Assembly (NCBI RefSeq): GCF_025698545.1
Contig: NC_068575.1
Location: 55,003,980 to 55,067,979 of the forward strand
Source: Gossypium raimondii
Taxonomy: Eukaryota > Streptophyta > Magnoliopsida > Malvales > Malvaceae
Direction of reading: 5' to 3'
DNA length: 64,000 nucleotides
Shown here: positions 34,631 through 47,768 of the stretch, piece by piece
Layout of the letters: each line of letters opens with the position of its first letter
How positions within the stretch are numbered: the first letter of the stretch is position 1
The notes under the pieces: generated by a model
What the model was told of the DNA's origin: nothing
The model's input: only the letters and a program-made list of their open reading frames with translations
The model's database searches: none
Translations under genes and position numbers: made by a program

Positions 34631-37600
34631 AAATTAAAAGTAATTTTAGAACTTTTATATCTTAGTTTATTTTATTTATACATATTGATGATATATGAGC
34701 TTAGGAAACTTATGATTTATATAACACTCTTAAGACAATTTAATAAGTTTGCAACAAATAAATAAGTAAAACAAAGTTGCGAAAAAAAAAAATGGGACAA
34801 ACATATCTTCCGTGCTATTATACATGATCCAAAATTGCTCCTTATTTATTATCGGTTTGCACGTCTAACATAATAATTAGTTTTGTCCTAAATTTGATGC
34901 TTGTCAACTAACGTTTTATATTTTCCTATTAGAGAATAAATTATATTAAAATAATCTTAAAAAATATAGTTTTAGACACCCAGATCATTAAATTTTAAAA
35001 ATAACATAGTATTATTATACATTCATTTATATCTACTATATTCTCTAACTTAATTTAAATTTAATTAAATTATTTAAAATAATTAGTTTTTTAATTATAA
35101 ACAAACATATTTTCTTCTTTTATAATTTTAATCATTTTTATTTTTTTCCATAAATTAATATCTTTTATTTTTATGAACCAATTTAAACAAAAAAAGTTTT
35201 TAGACAGTGAATTTTTTGCTTTTTACCATTTTTAATTTTTTTATTTCATATGGTGTATTTTTAAAATTAAAAATCATATTGCATTGAATCTTCAGTAATA
35301 AGAATGGTGTAAATTTTAAAGTTTTTATGTTATATGAGTTTTTTAATTTTAATTACTCATGTTTTTAAAAAAATAGAGTTGAAGAGTTAGTTGAATATGG
35401 ACGGATATATAATAATAAATTTATATCTTTAAAATTTAATGGTGTGACAAATTTTTATTGGTACCTAAAATCGGATAACTTTGTATAGGAGAAAATACAT
35501 GGTTTAAGTGTGGATGAGACAAAGAGTATTCGAGAGACTAGATGTTTATATTTAGCTTTGAGGCTGCTAATAAAAGAGCTACCCAGCATTGTGATTGGTT
35601 ACTCCTAAGGTGGTTTTAGAATAAAAATATTATAAATATTCATCAGATTTAGAACTAGAGATAACCAAAATGAGATAAACGTGTGGCAAAGTAAAATTGC
35701 TTGAAAGTAATTATCTTTGTATTTTGCAATTCAATCATTGTACCAAAACTGAAATAGTACTGGACTGAGTTCACTTGAGCAGAATATGAAGTTTAAGAAC
35801 ATGAATATCATCAAAGCTAAAAGTTAAAAATTTTTATTATATGATTTTTAAATTATTCATACCTTAATACCTTTAAATCAAAAATAATATACATTTAGAC
35901 ACTCTTAATCCTACATTAATTTAATTATTACAACAACAATAGTACTAACTATAACTCAATCAATGAATATAACATATCATATATGTATATATAACAAGGT
36001 ACATAAACATTCATATTAGACAAGTGACGATCTCCATTTTTTATTTATATTTAAACTTTTATTTTCTTAAAGATAATTAAATAGATAGTTTATTTATATA
36101 AATTAAATTTAATGGATAAATTAACTTTTCAAATTTTAGTTTATTTAATTAACAATTTATCTTTAAAAATAAAAACATTTCAAAATTTTAAAAATATGAA
36201 AAGATAATAAATCTAAAACTTTGAAAAATAATTTTGTTTTGTAATTTTATTTCCAAATATTATATGTTTTGAATATTCTTTTAGAAATCTTAAGTAACTT
36301 TACAATTTATTAATTAAATTTTAATTTTCTATTCAAGGGATGCGCGGGTTGGCAATTTTTTTGTTTTAAAAATATATAATTTTTATATTATTTATTGAAT
36401 AATTTAAATTATAATGATAATTTTTATATATTAAAATTAATAGATTATCTCTTTAATATATAAAATAAAATATACTGTCTTTTAGAATGGAATTTATTAT
36501 GGAAATTTAACAATTATATTAAAAGTTTCATAAAATTAATATATAAAATATTATAAAATTTCTAACTATTATCTCTTGAATGATTAAAATTATGATGATA
36601 TTTATTTTAAAAAATCCAATGATAATAATTTATTTATCTCTATAAATGCCACGCCAAAAGTGATAAATTGATAAATTTAAAATTGATAAATTACACATCA
36701 ACAAAATTAAAAAGAATAATCTATTTTAAAAGAAAAGAGAATTACAATGAGATATAAATTTTATATAAATTTAACAAATATTAAATATTATTATATTTAT
36801 TTAAAACTTTCATTTGAAAAAAATTAAAAATTAATTATCACTGCTTTTAAAATAATTAGCTTTTCAACTTAACAATTTATCTATTAATTAAAATTAATAT
36901 TATTCTCAAATCACTTCACAATAATTATTATATTTAAAAAATTATTATTACGATTTTTCAAAGAATTAACTTTTGAATTAAATAATTTATCTATTAATTA
37001 GATTTTAATATTAAATTCAAATCACTTCAAAATAATTCTTATATACTTTCACTGTCTTAAATAATATTATCCAATGAAAATTTGAATATATAAAAATATC
37101 ATTATTAATTTTGAATTGTTATTATAAAAAATTGTTATCCAATAATTAAATATTAAAATCCTACATTTCAATTATGAAATTAAAAAAAAGACGTGAAAGA
37201 GAAATAAATCAACTAATTAAAAGACCTAGTCAATCTCCCTCGGACGAGATTCTTCAAACAAGCATAAACCAATCCTTCTTTCTTGTACCATTCTAGCTAT
37301 ATTGTGTGCATCATAATTATCTTCTCTAGAGATATGCCATGTACTCCAATGTATATTTATTATTTTAATGTACAAATCTTTTATTATTATTTTAACTTTC
37401 TTATAGCATGTATATATTTTAAATTATTTATATTTACATATGCTTAAATAAAAAATATTTTTTAAGAAAAATTAAAATGATATAATATATTAAACTTTAT
37501 TTTTCAAAACTTAAACTAAAAATTTCACTAGAAAATAATGTTAATTGAAAATATATTTTCTATAACCCAAATGCATGAATTTAAAATTTTAATCCAAATA

Positions 37601-39339
37601 ACACAAAAAAAATGATAATTATCTTTGATGTGAATTCAAATTTTAATTTTAATTTTTATTTAAATTGATTAAGAATAACATGAATTTTATAAAATATTTC
37701 TAATATTTATACTGTACCATGTTATTTGTTGATTTCCAATGAAGTCACTGAGACACTGACCAGTGTTACAACTCCATAAGATATCGGGTGAAGCGCTAAC
37801 TAACATTACCATACTTAATTTTGAAAGAGTGATTGGACTTTCTATTATGCACAAACCCCCTGATGTAATTATTTTAATTTCTTGTAGAGGCTTCGTATAT
37901 ATACACATCCTATACGTTGATTTCGACTTCATGCATGTTTAATTTGTTTTTTGAATCAATTATTGTTATTTATTGGATCTTAAATGTTATTGAAAATATA
38001 ATAAATATTCTATTTATTGCTAATAGAATAAGAAAAATCACAAACAGAATTTAATTAGTTAATTATATTTTTAATATATTATAAAAATTAACATATATCA
38101 TAATCCACTAGCACAATTAACAGAAGAATTACCCAAAAAGTAGGAGATGGTTCACGAGCCAAGCCTGTCGATGCACCCTATTACATGTGATATTATAAAT
38201 TAAATGGATTCTATTAAAAAAGAAGAGTAGCATTTTCGAATAATAATAAGATAGAAAAGCGACACATGTGACAGGTTTTGTTTTCTTATACACACCAACC
38301 AATACGAGTGCGTCACACATATCCTGACTGCTTGTAAACTTGTCAGACCAACGACCACCCAGGCTCAATTAACTTATTACACGTGTCGACAGAATAGAGG
38401 TGGACCGTGGAGAGCGTGTGGCCGTTTATTGCGTTGGGATTTGATTTGAGAAAAGTAAAAAAGTACGACTTTCAAAATTCCCCCTAACGGCAAAGGTCGT
38501 TGTCTTGACATTTGGCGCCATTATCTTGACTACAAATTTGTTTCCGTTTCAACCGGTTTGGTCTCAATTTGACGTGTATTCCAAGCCAATTCATAATTTG
38601 AAATATATCCGATATCAAATTAAAATAATTTTCCACAGGCCTTGCTAATTATTTCAATTACTTTTATATTTTATTCATAATCTTAGTTCCATCCAATATT
38701 TTAATAAAAAATAATCATTTCTTTTAAACAGATTAATATACTATTCACACAATGTAAAATTATATATGAAAAATTGATGTGGTTGAATGGTTGAAACTCC
38801 ATTCTTATATGAAATTCACTAATCAAATAAATCATAAATTAACTAATTAATAATTAATAAAATATAAAGCATCTTGTTGTTTATCATCTCGAATAACAAA
38901 TTTGATCTTCAATCCTCAATTGAATAAATTTGATTAGGCACGAATAAAAAGTTTCTATGAATTTCTTGATAAACTTGTTCTAAAAGGCTAAATAGTTTAG
39001 TGGTTGAAGGTAATGGTAGTTTTCAAGAAATTCAGGTTCATTTCTTGCTATCTTCATTTTTAACTTTCACTTAGATGGTGATCTGTTTCATGGATTTCTT
39101 GACGCAAAATAATAGTAGTATTTGGGTGGCGGTTAAGGGATGAACTTTAAATCACATATATTCACATACCAATAATTATGAGATTGCCCCTTTCATTCTG
39201 GGGTGACAAAGGGACTGTATCATTCGACTCTTTTTTTCACACTTCAAGCTTTGGTTCGAATCTTGGTTGGGTTATGAGATTTTCTTCTTAAATCTAGGTT
39301 AAATGGTTTTATATAATTCTTCGCATATAATAATAAAGT
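34631..39339. other. AT-rich intergenic DNA
   Basis: Very AT-rich, with no supported gene; frames here are short and lack motifs. A LINE RNase H relic is listed at 37204. An ACACGTGTCGAC stretch (G-box core) near 38380 has no gene beside it. Confidence 0.6.
37204..37345 (-). pseudogene. Possible LINE RNase H-domain relic
   Basis: On the minus strand, about 40 codons read STWHISREDNYDAHNIARM and then VQERRIGLCLFEESRPREID before a stop. The pattern (hydrophobic..R..N..Ah.lA) resembles the C-terminal end of RNase H domains in plant non-LTR retrotransposons. It is short and isolated; no poly(A) tail was identified. Confidence 0.35.
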
Positions 39340-39433
39340 TCGTAGTTTAGGCGAGTGGTAAGAAAAGAATGATAGAGGTTCTTTTGGAGGGCATTGGTTT
39401 GATGAGAGAAGGTAAATGTGCAAAAAAAAAAAA
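38990..39433 (+). repeat. SINE-like relics (Pol III box A/B-type motifs, poly(A))
   Basis: 'tagtttagtggttg' followed about 38 bases later by 'aggttcatttcttgc' (38993-39050), 'tttggttcgaatcttgg' near 39249, and 'gtttaggcgagtggtaag' (about 39343) followed by 'gaggttcttttggagg' all look like A/B-box pairs of tRNA-derived SINEs. A run of 13 A ends the last one at about 39433. Boundaries and target duplications are not clear. Confidence 0.35.
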
Positions 39434-42400
39434 ATTATCGAGTTGATAACTTGTTATGAAATAAAAGAATAGAGATAATAAAAGACAGAGATATAAGAGA
39501 AACATAAGAGAAAAAGAGCGAATGTATGAATTTAATTGATCAATAGTAATAATTTACCATACTTCTCCAAAATTTATATTTATAAACATAAAATTAAGAA
39601 GTGTATATATATAATATAAAACTCTATTTCTATGATTATTAGAGTCCTAAAGTATACTAAACTTATATTGATCACTTATTAATAAAATATTAATAACAAA
39701 TATAAATCTATAAAAATATATAAATATATAAAAAATAAAAATAAATAAAAAATAAAAAATTTATAAATATATATGTATAAAAGAACTAAAAAGACATCTA
39801 CAATGAATTTGGATAAACAGTTGTGTGAATGCATTTGAATTTAGACAACCATCAGTTTAGGTTTATTTTGATGTAATTTTTTATAATTTTTTAACATATA
39901 TTTATAATATATATTAATTCTAAAATAATAATAAAATAACTTGATATTTTGTAAAAAATTGTAAATTTACTAAAAATACTTGAATAAATCTAGACAAATG
40001 AGTATTCAGATTCAAATTATTTGGACAACTATTTGTGTAGACTTATTCTTAATGTAAAAATATATATTTTTATTAATTTATGTATTTTTCACATAAAGAT
40101 TATCAAACGTATCAGTATAAATTAATTGTGTTGATGGGAAGATAATAACCAAATATAAATTTAAGTAGCAATTGGATAAAAAGATTCTAAACCAACTCGT
40201 TCCAAAAGTCAAGTTACATGTCAGCTCGTTCCAAAACCAGCGGCACCCTATTTTCAGTGGAAATGTCCGCCCACAAGTAAGGGTCAATTTAAGTTTGTAT
40301 TATGTTTTACTCCAATAATATTGAAATGCGTGAAGTACGTATGAATTCACGATACTCCTTTATTAAAAAGAAAAAGGAAAAAGATTTCTAGTTATGATTC
40401 CAGAATTTATCGTCCGTTGCTTTGCGTAGCTGTCCACAATACAACTCCCCCCACTGCCAAAAGGCACCGATTATATGAAGTTATACGTTGATGGTAAATA
40501 ATTGTAATATGATTTATTAATTGATTTTACTAATGGAAAGTTTGATACGTGTTAAATAAAATTTTAAGTTAAGAGTTTTATGTTTGAAAAATAAAATCTT
40601 GGTATGATACCTCGTCAATAAATGAAACAAAAATATGGATTAATTAAATATTATTTGTAATTATTATAAATAAATATTAATAATTTTCGGTTTAAGTTTA
40701 AGATCTAAGGTTTAGAGTTTAAAATTTTAACATTTATTTATAATGAATTATTATTTAATTATGTTCAAATAAAATGATTAATATTTATTTATAAATTATC
40801 TATTATTTTATTATTTAATGATGGAATGTCGTGTTATCATTCACTAATGATATATAAAACTTATCAATTTTAAAATTTAATATATCTGTATTTCAAATTT
40901 TATTAGTCCAAGTATCGGAAAATATCAAGAAAAAGAAAATAGTAATGATTTGAAGAGTTGAAGTGTCCCTAGTCCCTACAATCATGACTTTTATTTTTGA
41001 AAAAGAAAAAAAATAGCAACATCAATGTCAATTTAAGGTGTTTATTGATTGTGCTGGTAACTCTTTACTTTGCATGCTGTTAAACCCCTACACTTGGATG
41101 AAAAAGGAATAGTACATTGTGGCTGTTTCCCAACTCAATCAGCTCCATTAATAAATCCTATCGGCATTACTTCCCCTTATTACTTCAAACTCTGCGACGT
41201 CTATGAACATCGTGGTAACGATAAAAACCGACGAGATATGTTTAGTGCCGATGTCGGTGGCCGTGAAATAATTCATAAATAGGAGGAAACAGGCAAGCAA
41301 AACTCAAAAGCTTTGTCATGTCCAAACCAACTAATCACTCCAACATTTACCTAACAAGTTTGGGCCACAACTATTAGATTCTTTTAGTCACACATTCTGG
41401 TTGATGATGATGGGTTTTGAGATAAATTGAGCAATGATATTATTTGGTTCAAATTAGTAGAAATTTAGTCAAAAGAAATTTGTCTTTAACTTCCATGGCC
41501 ATCAAAAGGGTAAAAGGTTAACAACAGTGTGCCGCGTGCAGCAGCTGTACGTACGTTACAAATGAACCATCAACATTCATTTTAACCCCCCTCCCCACCG
41601 GGCCCTATCTAAGGCCTTTTCATAGCAACCTTTTTGTTGTGTCAAAGAGCACGAAAGGAAAAAAAGATATATGGACCCACAAGACCCCGGTTTACATATC
41701 TGACAAAACCACACAAATTTCCTTTGCTCCACTCTTGATTATTACATTACATTACACTTGCCATGACATATATAATTTTGGTATGATTATAATCTTCGGT
41801 ATAACTTTCAATTTTATTTTGATAATATATCCATTTTAATAAGCTTCGATTCAATTTCATGAAAAAATACAGTTTTGTACATAATAAAATAAATAATGTA
41901 TTTATAGCTAAGGCACAGGTTGATTCATATCATTCTATTGAAAAGGTTATGAAAGCAAATAAAATGTAAACAAAGTAACATACATGAAAGGAGCTTAGGA
42001 TTTGGTATGGTAGATTCTCGTTTTTTATTATTAACACTTTTGTCAATAGTAGAGTTAATTCTTTATAAAATCACTCTATATTGAGAAGATTGTGGAGCTA
42101 AGCTTAAGATATTAGCAATATTCTTAGGTTTGTCCTAGTATTGGATGTCTTGAAAAGTATGGTTTGTAGACTTAGATACAGATACTATTAAGAATTTTAC
42201 TTGATTTTCTTTGGAGTACAAGTGTTCCTTTTCTCTTCCTCTCCTCATTGATAGCATTTTCCTTAAAAAAATGAGTCCTCACATGAGTGTAATTTCTATG
42301 AAACTACCATTATATCCATTATCTTCATAACTTCTCTCCTATTACGCACTACAAGTAACATGAACATGATTTTATTCACTCTCATTACCCATAATTCATA

Positions 42401-44287
42401 ACATATTCTTGTGAATTAACCTATATCTCTTCCGCGTCCTATAAATTTATGTGACTTGTTTCATAATCATTCTCCGAGTATAACTAATCCGGTAAGACTA
42501 TAAATAGAATATCCAAATATTCATTTAGGAGACTTTTTGGATCATTGATAAACTTAACATTCTAAAATTCAGAACTTTCTTTTCCATCATCACTTATTTT
42601 TCAAAATCTACTTCGATTTTCCTCTCTCTCCATAATATCTGGTTTTGATAGATTATAATAATCTCTCAACTTACCAAAACAACCTTTAGAGTTTTAAAAT
42701 CATTATGAAATTATATGGAAGGAGTAGTAGCAGGATCGCTTTCTATCCACTAATTTCTTCTTTCTTGCATTTGTCCACACTTCCAAATTAAAAAGACAGT
42801 TTGGTAATTATGAACCTCTAAAAGTCGTATCCACACAAGGGACAGACAAAAGCCCAGCAAGCATCTCTATATATAAAGCCTTTGCTTTGCCGGTTGTCCT
42901 TTATTTTCTTCCAAATTCTTATTCGATCAACGATGTGACGCTGTTGTTTTTGTCTTATTATTATTTGCTCCTTTCTGGTATCCAATGGCTCTGGAAAAAC
43001 TTCACGGGATTATCTTTTATTAGTATCTAGAAGTGTTCTTTGGTTGGTTCAAGTCTGAGTCGGATTTAAATATGATATTAATATATTTTATATTTATTTA
43101 AATTAAACTCGGTCTAAAATATATGAGTTTAAAATTTTACTCAAACCTGTTTATTTTTGCAAAAAGACTAACCAAAACTCATTTTAGTCATGCCCATATT
43201 ATTATTATTATTCTAAAAAATATTTATTTTATTTTATTTTAATATTTAATAGTTTTATATATTTTTTATTTATTGAATTTTTTATATAGTCATCTTAATA
43301 TAATTTTAATGTTTACATTAGAGTAGTATTATATATTTTGTATAAGTTTATTTTTCCAATGTGTTTTAAATTACATAATATATAAAGTATTATAAACTTA
43401 AAAAACGGATCAGACCGGGCTGGGCTCGAGCCTTGAATGTTCAAGTTTGAGCCCAACTCATATTTTAAACGGGTCTAATTTTTTTTACCCAAACTCATTT
43501 TTTGGACCTAATGTTTTTACTCAAACCCTCCTAAATTTCGGACGGACCTTCGAGCCTGAATGGATAACCCGACTCATGAACAAGTACATTGATATCAACG
43601 AAATGAAAATATAACTTATATAGTGAGATATAAGGGATGGAAGTGCACGTAAAATTTGTATCTTAAACATTTATCACTGCACGAACATTTTATTAATGAA
43701 TACTATTTTTTAAGAATTAAATCTTAAAATTATACATGAACTATAATTTAATGTATAATTTGATACATAAATTTTGATTTGGTGCAATCATAAACATAAA
43801 ATTTTGATTTTGATTCAGTCATACACATAAAATTATTTGTGTATGCAATATACAAATATAAAATGGTGCAATATCAATAATTGTATTAATAATTTGTGAG
43901 AATTTGATTAAATCAAAATTCATATATAAAATTACATAAAATCAAAATTCATGTATAGTTTTGAGATTTTTTTTATTATAGTGAATATACCCATTTAAAG
44001 TTTAAAAGCATGCAACAATATTTAATTCTTACAAGATCTACGAATGGTTGATTAAGAAAAGTCTTGTTTAAGTGTTAAAATGTCTATTATGTAACCAACA
44101 AGTGTTAGGTGTAGTATTAAGGCAACCTTGATTTAATCATTCTTATCAACCCAATCAATCACATTGTTGGCTGAAAATATTAAGGGGAAACTACACCATA
44201 GTCACTAAACTATCAGTAAGTTTTTGTTTTGATCATTTAATTTTAAAACAATAAAATCTAGTGGTTGAATTATTCAAAAGTTTTTAT
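39434..44287. other. Intergenic DNA with transposon relics
   Basis: No supported gene. Less AT-rich islands lie at 41040-41640 and 42700-43020. The latter has CTATATATAAAG (42867-42879) in promoter-like surroundings but no ORF follows. Part of the stretch, 43040-43580, is listed as a repeat. Confidence 0.5.
43040..43580. repeat. Dispersed repeat with 'gggctgggctcgagcc' interior
   Basis: The sequence 'ggatcagaccgggctgggctcgagccttgaatgttcaagtttgagcccaactcat' and 'cgggtctaatttttttta..ggacctaatgtttttactcaaaccctcc' is of a kind widespread in dicot genomes, with partly inverted ends ('caagtctgagtcgga' / 'gagcctgaatggataacccgactc'). It is probably a non-autonomous DNA transposon remnant; the family is not identified. 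Confidence 0.45.
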
Positions 44288-45739
44288 TTATCCTAATAGC
44301 AAATGGCTTGCATCCATTGAAACGACATCGCAAAGTACTTCATCCTTGTACTTTCCAATGGCAAACGGAACTAACACCTGCTTGTTTACTTTAATCTCTC
44401 CTCCATTATTCAGCCACTGCAACTTGTAGGGATTGAGATACTTTGTCGTCTTCAGTCCTAACTTTTCAACCATCACGGAACTAGCAACATTAGTGCAACT
44501 ACCACCATCGATAATTACAACACATACCTTGTCATTGACAAGACATCTTGTATGAAAGATGTTCTCTCGCTGCTGTTCTTCTTGAGTCGGTTGAGTGTTT
44601 AAACTTCTCTTGATAACAAGTGCTTCACCGGTTGCAAATGTCTGCACATTGTCATCATCTTCATCAACATCTACTGTAGGGAGTTCTGGCTCTTCTTCTT
44701 CTGTCTCGGACTCAATCTCGCCACTCTCTAATAATATCACGGTCCTCCGATTTGGATATTGACTGGCAATATGTCCTCCACCAAGGCACTTAAAGCATAA
44801 AATGTCTCTCGAACGTTCTAGTTGCATTTGTTGTTTCCCACGCCCAACATCAACAATTGGAGCCTTGGGTTTACTCGTTTCACCATTTTCTTTGATTTGG
44901 AATGGTGTTTGCTTCTTGAAATTGTTAGGAGTACCCAAAGGATTAGAAAATGATTTAAATGGAGTATTACCTTTATTAGAAGACTTTCTACGTTGTTGTC
45001 TTTCAACTTTAATCGCCATATGCACCATGTCCTCCAACTCAACATAATGCTGCAACTAAACAACGTTAGAAATTTCAGAGTTTAAACCTGCAAGGAACCG
45101 TGCCATAGTAGCCTCTCGTTCCTCAACAATGTTGACTCGCATCATGGACACCTCTATCTCCTTGTAGTAGTCCTCTACACTCCTATTTCCCTGTTTTATC
45201 GATTGCAATTTCTATTATAATTCACGATGATAGTGAGAAGGAACAAACCTCTTGCGCATGATTTGCTTCATTTCTGCCCAAGTTCTCACGGGACCTTCAC
45301 CGGTACGTCTTCGACTTATCAATAATTGATCCCACCAAATCAAGGCGTAGTTTGTGAATTCCATCAGAGCCAAACGAATCTTATTCTGTTCTGAGTAATT
45401 ATAAGACTCAAAAACATGTTCTACCCTGCTTTCCCAAGCAAGATATGCATCAGGATCTGTTCGTCCCTTAAAAGAAGGTATAACAACTTTTATGTTAAAA
45501 ATATTATCATCAACTTCGTGTCCTGGTCGTTGATTCACCCTTGGTGAAAGTTCGACGTCATTTTCATCATTCTGTTCATTATGGACAGATTGGGAACCAC
45601 CCCCATCGATCTTATCCAAACGAGAATGTATAGTCTCTAATGCATTTTCTAACAGACGTTGCAAGGTGCGAGTAAGAGCCTGTATTTGCAAATCCGGTGG
45701 TTGATTTTCATCACGAATACGATCTTCCGATCCTATCAT
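44288..45739 (-). pseudogene. Ty3/gypsy gag-protease fragment
   Basis: A single frame from MIGSEDRI (45739) carries three in-frame stops: two adjacent after HYHREL near 45213, and one at 45056-45058. No frameshift is seen. Motifs: gag core FKGRTDPDAYLAWESRVEHV and YALIWWDQLL, zinc knuckle CFKCLGGGHIASQYP (the third Cys is replaced by Tyr), an acidic linker, and retropepsin start VIIDGGSCTNVASSVMVEKL. It ends at HLLLG, where the protease flap region should continue. Confidence 0.85.
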
Positions 45740-46454
45740 ACTTAAACAACACAAAGAATACTGATAAAAAGTTAAGTAAAACAAAAATAATAAAAGTCCT
45801 CACAGCACACTCACAAAACCTCTCGGTTTTCACTCCAAATAATAGTGCACTCAAAATACACTCAGCGCTCGTGTTTCACTTGAGAGAATACTTGAATGGC
45901 TCTTTTTGTCTCCCCTTCTATTCTCGCAACGCTCAATGCCTTTTTCCACTCGATCACTCGCAATCAGTTCTTTAAGGAACTAACCCGATCCTTCGGACTT
46001 GTTAACTATGTCAAACTTACAAGAGAAAGGGAAAAGAGAAAAATAAAGGTTAAAGAAACAAACAGTTAAAGAAAGATATAGGACTGAAAAGAGAAAAAAA
46101 AATTGAAGAAACGAGGATGACAACAAAAAAGAAAACTCAACACTTACTACAAAAGAAATGCTTACAACGATCCTATCACAGAATCAAACAAGAAAAGTTG
46201 TTTCAGATGATTTTTACGCATTTCAAGGTGTAACTTGAGCATCTTCCAACATGTCATACACAATTCAACACCGTTCTTTTGTAATTTGCACAAAATTTCA
46301 AAAATTGATTTTATTATATATATATTTTTTTTCGAATTTTTTTCTTTTTCTTTTAAACTTTGATATTCGAAAAAAAAATTTGTTTGTTTTTTTTTAACTG
46401 TGATAATTATATGTTTTTTTTTCTTTTGGTGCAAAACGTGCTAAAATCCAACCT

Positions 46455-46469
46455 AAGCTCTGATTACCA
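46455..46469 (-). other. Primer-binding site (initiator tRNA-Met type)
   Basis: On the minus strand TGGTAATCAGAGCTT lies two bases after LTR end ..CATATCA. It matches the plant Met PBS (TGGTATCAGAGC) apart from one inserted base. Confidence 0.7.
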
Positions 46470-46471
46470 CT

Positions 46472-47582
46472 TGATATGACGTTGCTTATTGAAACAACGA
46501 ACCTTGAAGGATTGAGGATCTAGGATTATAGCAAACATCCTTTTTGCAGCATAAACAACACACAAACAAAACAAGAGAAAGGGAACAAAATTCAAAATTG
46601 GAGATGAAAAACTCGAAAGAACCTGCACAATAGACTATGCAAACCCGAATCGAATATGTTTCACGTCGAAGGACTTGGACCCTCTAGATAGCAATCTAGG
46701 AACCCTAAGTATCAAAGAAATTTTGACACGACAAACTAAGTCTGAAATGTCAAAAGAAAGTTCAATGAAGAACCGAAACTGAGAGAAAATTCTCACAAGT
46801 TTTTGTTTAATAAAAATCATCTAACCAGATTACATTGTTTGAACATCTATTTATAAGTACAGGGAAGGGGTTGTCGAATTTGAACTTGTGGTTGTAAATA
46901 AAGAATTCAAATTTGAATATGAATGAGTTATATCCTCTATTGGCGCCATCAAATACCAGCCACACATTTAATATGTGTGAAACGTTTGAAATTCAAACAT
47001 TTGAACTCTTGTTCTTATCCCTTTGAATTTGGCGTCATATGTAGAGAAGGGGACTGATTTTGGCCACACATGCACACACATGTGTCAAGGCTGTTACGTG
47101 TGTGATTTGCATGCTGGGATGCCACCTAGGCTGCCACATGCGTATGGGACACTCCCCGATACATAGGATACCTTCCAGCTACTTCTGGACTTGTCAGCTA
47201 GAGTTGAGCTGGTGGAGCTGAAATTGAGCTAGCTGGAAATGTATTGAGCTGAAATGAGCTGGAAATAAACTTTCAGAACTATTTCGAGCTGAGAAGAGCT
47301 GTACGCACATATTTGAGCTTCAACCGAGCTAGAAATGAGGCCTTAAACTGCTGTCTATTATTGTACCTATATCAAAACATATCAAACTTCCATCAAAGTC
47401 TTGTAAATTTAATGGAAAACACAATTACAAACTGGAATACTTGCAATTCTTATTCTTTAACACACTTACAATTTAGAAACAACTTAGAAACAATACAAAT
47501 ACTATCAACCCACTTGCAGAAACGGACTTAGCATAACATAGACATACTTAAAGGCGTGAACTAGTAATATAACCGAGATATG
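46472..47582 (-). repeat. LTR-containing segment of the gypsy remnant
   Basis: The LTR must lie between the PBS (46470) and the pol tail (47583). Its 3' end on the minus strand is AACGTCATATCA at 46472. The outer end could not be fixed without a second copy. The segment includes a degenerate 'gagctgaaatgagctgg' minisatellite at 47195-47340. Confidence 0.5.
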
Positions 47583-47768
47583 TCACATATCAGCATGTAA
47601 CATGTTATAAAGCCTATGTTCTAAGGCATGAACATGACCGAATGGATCTGGAATCGTAGCACAAGTAAGGAACAAGACTTCCCTGAATTTCTTTGCCTTA
47701 GAACGGGTAATAGGTCCTAATGGTAAGACCTCCAGATCGGTTTTCCTTGGTGGCGTAAATGTGCTCAC
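47583..47768 (-). pseudogene. Ty3/gypsy polyprotein C-terminal tail
   Basis: 61 codons with GPITRSKAKKFREVLF, the (P)(I/M/L)TRS(K/R)AKK(F/I) signature found at the very end of many plant gypsy polyproteins, followed by a natural-looking stop. Confidence 0.55.

Larger units (their letters stand above)
44288..47768 (-). mobile_element. Decayed Ty3/gypsy retrotransposon: pol tail, LTR, PBS, gag-protease
   Basis: Reading on the minus strand: a short polyprotein tail (47768-47583), LTR-type sequence ending TCATATCA at 46472, a primer-binding site complementary to initiator tRNA-Met (46469-46455), gag and the start of protease (45739-44288), then an abrupt end into unrelated AT-rich repeat. The reverse transcriptase and integrase of the downstream unit are absent. 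The pol tail lying on the wrong (upstream) side of the LTR implies head-to-tail units or a second element. Confidence 0.75.

Noticed and set aside
39249..39262. GGTTCGAATC-type motif resembling a tRNA T-arm
   Set aside because: No acceptor stem, anticodon arm or full cloverleaf around it; better explained as a SINE box B relic.
41070..41282. 70-codon plus-strand frame
   Set aside because: No similarity recognised, no promoter or splice context; adjacent DNA is repeat-rich.
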